The notes under the pieces: generated by a model | What the model saw: the letters and a program-made list of their open reading frames with translations, nothing else | What the model was told of the DNA's origin: nothing | Database searches by the model: none | Part shown: in pieces, positions 14,326-16,339 of the stretch | Layout of the letters: every line of letters begins with the position of its first letter | Position numbering within the stretch: position 1 is the first letter of the stretch | Origin: Tannerella sp. | GTDB lineage: Bacteria; Bacteroidota; Bacteroidia; Bacteroidales; Tannerellaceae | Length of the DNA: 16,339 bases | Direction of reading: 5' to 3' | NCBI GenBank assembly: GCA_031262895.1 | Contig: JAISGW010000206.1 | Location: 1-16,339 of the forward strand | Made by a program: the position numbers and the translations under genes

Positions 14326-16209
14326 ATGAAACGAATATTTTATATAGGCTCCCTTTTCCTTGCGCTGCTGGCCACTTCCTGCGACAATTTTCTCGACCGT
14401 GAGCCTTTGGATACGGAGGTCAATGATACCTATTGGACAAGTGAGACCAACATACGCACCTTTGCGCAACATCTCTATTCCGATTATTATACGGGATACG
14501 GCACAGATTACAACGTTTTCGGCGGCTATTTCTCCGGTGATAACTACACCGACGACTTCCTTTCGCTGACAGGCGGCGTGCACGACTTCCCGCTCACGGC
14601 TACAACCGGCACCAATGCTACGTCCACAACTTGGACAGACAGTTACGAGGACATCTACATGTGCAATACCATGCTGGAAAAAATCCCCGGCATGAGCATG
14701 GATGACGCGGCCAAGGCGCACTGGATAGGCATTGCCCGCTATTTCCGTGCCATGGCCTACAGTGCCTTGAGCAAGCTTTGGGGCGGAGTACCTTACATAG
14801 ACCGCGTCATGGATCCGAACGAGAAAGATTCCTTGTACCAAGACCGCATGTCCTATCCCGACTTGGCTTTAAAAATCCTTGACGATTACAAGTATGCCTT
14901 AGCTAATGTACGAACGGACGACGGCACACGGCAGGTCAATCGCTATATCGTCGGTGCCTACATGTCGCGTGACTTGCTCTATGCGGCTACCTGGCTGAAA
15001 TATCACGGTTCCACGGTAGGTCCCACTTCGCAACCTGTATCCGACACGGAAATCAAGGCTTTGCTTCAGGGAGCCATTGACGGAGCACAGTTGGTCATGA
15101 AATCCGGCAAATATGCCATCGGTACAGGGCCGAACGCCTATAACGACAATTTCTCTTCGGATGATTTGTCGGGCAACAAAGACGTCATCATCTATCGCGA
15201 GTACACTGACGGCGTGCAATGCAATGCCTTAATGTCGTACAATGCGGCGGAGACCCATACCATGGGCGACCTCACAGAAAACGTCATTGAAAGCTATCTG
15301 TGTTCCGACGGTCTGCCCATCGGGCAATCTCCCTTGTACAAGGGCGCCAAAGACCCGAGCATCAAGAATGCCTTCCAGAACCGCGACCCGCGCCTCTACC
15401 AGACGGTGGTGGACAGCCTGCGTATTTGGAACGCCGGAATTTGGTCGCAGGCCGAATCGCCCACGGGCTATTGCACCAAGAAGTTCCTCAATGAAGAATG
15501 GTATGCCGAAGGTTCTCCTTATTGCAAGAACCGCCAAAGCCCGGCTGATGCCCCTTGCATCCGCTATGCCGAAGTGCTCTTGAACTATGTGGAAGCCCGC
15601 TACGAAATCAGCCGCCTCGGCGGTGACGCCTTCACGCAGAATGACCTTGACCAGAGCATCAACCTGCTTCGTGACAGGCAGCTCTCCAAATGGGGCGAAA
15701 AGCCGGTTGTTCTCCGCAGCATGCCGCATGTCATGCTGGCAGGCAATAGCCTGAGCGTAAACGGGACAGTCATCAACGACCCCGCCCGCGACCCGAGCGT
15801 GGACCCCATCCTTTGGGAAATCCGCCGCGAACGCCGCGTGGAACTCATTGAGGAAGGCCGCCGCGGCGAAGACCTGCGCCGCTGGGCCAAATACGAGTAC
15901 TTGAACTCGGCCGATGCCAACGGCAATCCCTCCATGACTGAACTCGGCGCTTACGTCAAGCAGTCCGACTATCCCCACATCCTCGTGGGTGCCGATGGCG
16001 TACCCTTGTTCAATGCCGCCGACCCGACCAACCCCGCTCCGGCTGAAGGTTACATCAACTACCGGTATAAACAGGGCAATAAGACCCGCGTTTTCACGCC
16101 GGGCGACCTCAACTCGGAGCGCTATTACCTGCGTGCCGTGCCTTCGAGCCAGCTCGTCTCTTACAAGGACGCCGGCTATACGCTGACGCAGAATCCCGGA
16201 TGGGAGTAA
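14326..16209 (+). CDS. SusD/RagB-type surface glycan-binding lipoprotein
   Basis: The start at 14326 gives 627 residues and a lipoprotein signal, MKRIFYIGSLFLALLATSC, with Cys19 as the lipidated residue. A longer in-frame ORF from 14170 would overlap SusC and hide this signal. Family hallmarks are CDNFLDREPLD after the lipobox, the N-terminal helical region with ARYFRAMAYSALSKLWGGVP (~137-156), IRYAEVLLNYVEAR (~412-425) and the C-terminal signature EIRRERRVELIEEGRRGEDL followed by RRW (~498-520). The end, YTLTQNPGWE, is typical. The protein sits on the outer face of the outer membrane, binds the glycan and closes over the SusC barrel. It is separated from the SusC gene by 19 bases with no promoter or terminator, so the two are co-transcribed. 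The gene appears intact. Confidence 0.95.
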   Translation: MKRIFYIGSLFLALLATSCDNFLDREPLDTEVNDTYWTSETNIRTFAQHLYSDYYTGYGTDYNVFGGYFSGDNYTDDFLSLTGGVHDFPLTATTGTNATSTTWTDSYEDIYMCNTMLEKIPGMSMDDAAKAHWIGIARYFRAMAYSALSKLWGGVPYIDRVMDPNEKDSLYQDRMSYPDLALKILDDYKYALANVRTDDGTRQVNRYIVGAYMSRDLLYAATWLKYHGSTVGPTSQPVSDTEIKALLQGAIDGAQLVMKSGKYAIGTGPNAYNDNFSSDDLSGNKDVIIYREYTDGVQCNALMSYNAAETHTMGDLTENVIESYLCSDGLPIGQSPLYKGAKDPSIKNAFQNRDPRLYQTVVDSLRIWNAGIWSQAESPTGYCTKKFLNEEWYAEGSPYCKNRQSPADAPCIRYAEVLLNYVEARYEISRLGGDAFTQNDLDQSINLLRDRQLSKWGEKPVVLRSMPHVMLAGNSLSVNGTVINDPARDPSVDPILWEIRRERRVELIEEGRRGEDLRRWAKYEYLNSADANGNPSMTELGAYVKQSDYPHILVGADGVPLFNAADPTNPAPAEGYINYRYKQGNKTRVFTPGDLNSERYYLRAVPSSQLVSYKDAGYTLTQNPGWE

Positions 16210-16216
16210 TCTAATT

Positions 16217-16278
16217 GAAAATTGAAAGTTGAAAATTGAAAGCTATCTTTGGCCTTCGATTTTCAACTTTCAACTTTC
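16217..16278 (+). terminator. Long hairpin after the SusD-like gene, probable terminator
   Basis: The inverted heptamers fold into one extended stem. Bases 16217-16220 pair with 16275-16278, 16222-16240 pair with 16255-16273 (19 pairs, one G-U), and 16242-16244 pair with 16251-16253. There are two single mismatches and a 6-base loop ATCTTT. Position right after the stop at 16209 suits transcription termination or mRNA 3'-end protection. No clean uridine tract follows, although the right arm itself is T-rich. Confidence 0.5.
16244..16251 (+). promoter_or_regulatory. Putative -7 promoter box in the hairpin loop
   Basis: TATCTTTG, identical to the box before the SusC-like gene, lies across the hairpin loop. 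An ATTG at 16221-16224 stands 19 bases upstream, a plausible though imperfect -33 element. Transcription would begin near 16258, about 36 bases before the ATG at 16294. Such a transcript would lack the left arm and so could not form the hairpin. Confidence 0.35.
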
Positions 16279-16293
16279 CCTATACGAACAGTC

Positions 16294-16339
16294 ATGAAAA
16301 GATTAATTTTCAACTTTCTACTTTCAACTTTCAACTTTC
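16294..16339 (+). CDS. Possible start of a downstream gene, 3'-truncated, reading through heptamer repeats
   Basis: ATG AAA AGA opens a frame reading MKRLIFNFLLSTFNF up to the window edge. It has a basic start and a hydrophobic run, so it resembles a signal-peptide beginning, and it lies 85 bases after the SusD-like stop with a possible promoter in front. However, the hydrophobic stretch is simply the translation of the TTTCAAC array, which is open in every frame on this strand. It may be a chance ORF in intergenic repeat DNA, with the real next gene further on. Only 15 residues are visible, so no function can be given. Confidence 0.3.
   Translation, partial: MKRLIFNFLLSTFNF

Larger units (their letters stand above)
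16214..16339. repeat. Heptamer repeat clusters in inverted orientation
   Basis: On the + strand there are four direct (A/G)TTGAAA copies at 16214-16241. The complementary form TTTCAAC occurs twice at 16261-16274. A second array runs 16308-16339: three TTTCAAC copies, one TTTCTAC variant and a partial unit cut by the window edge. The opposed orientation creates long inverted repeats. The array continues beyond the window. Confidence 0.85.

Noticed and set aside
16214..16339. Invertible promoter or CRISPR array
   Set aside because: The arms are built of 7-bp low-complexity units with only a 6-base loop, not a recombinase-type inverted repeat around a sizeable segment. There are no spacer-length unique sequences between direct repeats.
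1..16339. tRNA, rRNA, insertion sequence or phage genes
   Set aside because: No cloverleaf-like sequence, transposase or integrase motif, or terminal inverted repeats of an IS were seen. Nearly all of the window is accounted for by the genes listed.

Overview
The window is an ordinary-looking stretch of a Bacteroidota chromosome, almost certainly order Bacteroidales. The signs are a SusC/SusD pair, a protein with a type IX secretion (T9SS) type A sorting domain, SprB-type repeats, no Shine-Dalgarno-like leaders, several matches to the Bacteroides -7 promoter box TAnnTTTG, and the (A/G)TTGAAA heptamer clusters typical of intergenic DNA in this group. I cannot fix genus or species. All supported genes lie on the + strand.

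Region 1 (2-9852) looks like one operon of three large surface or secreted proteins. A 5'-truncated, glycine- and beta-rich protein of unknown family (ends 2890) overlaps a fibronectin-type-III repeat protein (2872-4977). Twelve bases later comes a 1620-residue SprB-repeat protein (4990-9852) with a signal peptide and a clear T9SS C-terminal sorting domain. The SprB array has a higher-order organisation: three repeat classes cycle A-B-C about every 285 residues, with a class-specific cysteine pattern. The N-terminal, probably distal, part of that protein is much more AT-rich than the rest.

Region 2 (9875-10744) is a single gene with its own -7 box. It encodes a BadF/BadG/NAGK-type sugar kinase, probably acting on an N-acetylated amino sugar.

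Region 3 (10745-16209) starts with a structured intergenic region and a promoter, followed by a SusC-type TonB-dependent transporter (10962-14306) and a SusD-type surface lipoprotein (14326-16209). Together these form the outer-membrane uptake pair of a polysaccharide-utilisation-type locus. No glycoside hydrolase, regulator or sigma factor is inside the window, so the substrate is unknown.

Region 4 (16210-16339) is packed with heptamer repeats in both orientations. They form a long hairpin whose loop edge carries a -7 promoter match. An ATG follows, and its reading frame runs straight through the heptamer array to the window edge. This is the most speculative but potentially most interesting part: if that ATG starts a real gene, copy-number change of a 7-bp unit inside the coding region would switch it on and off.
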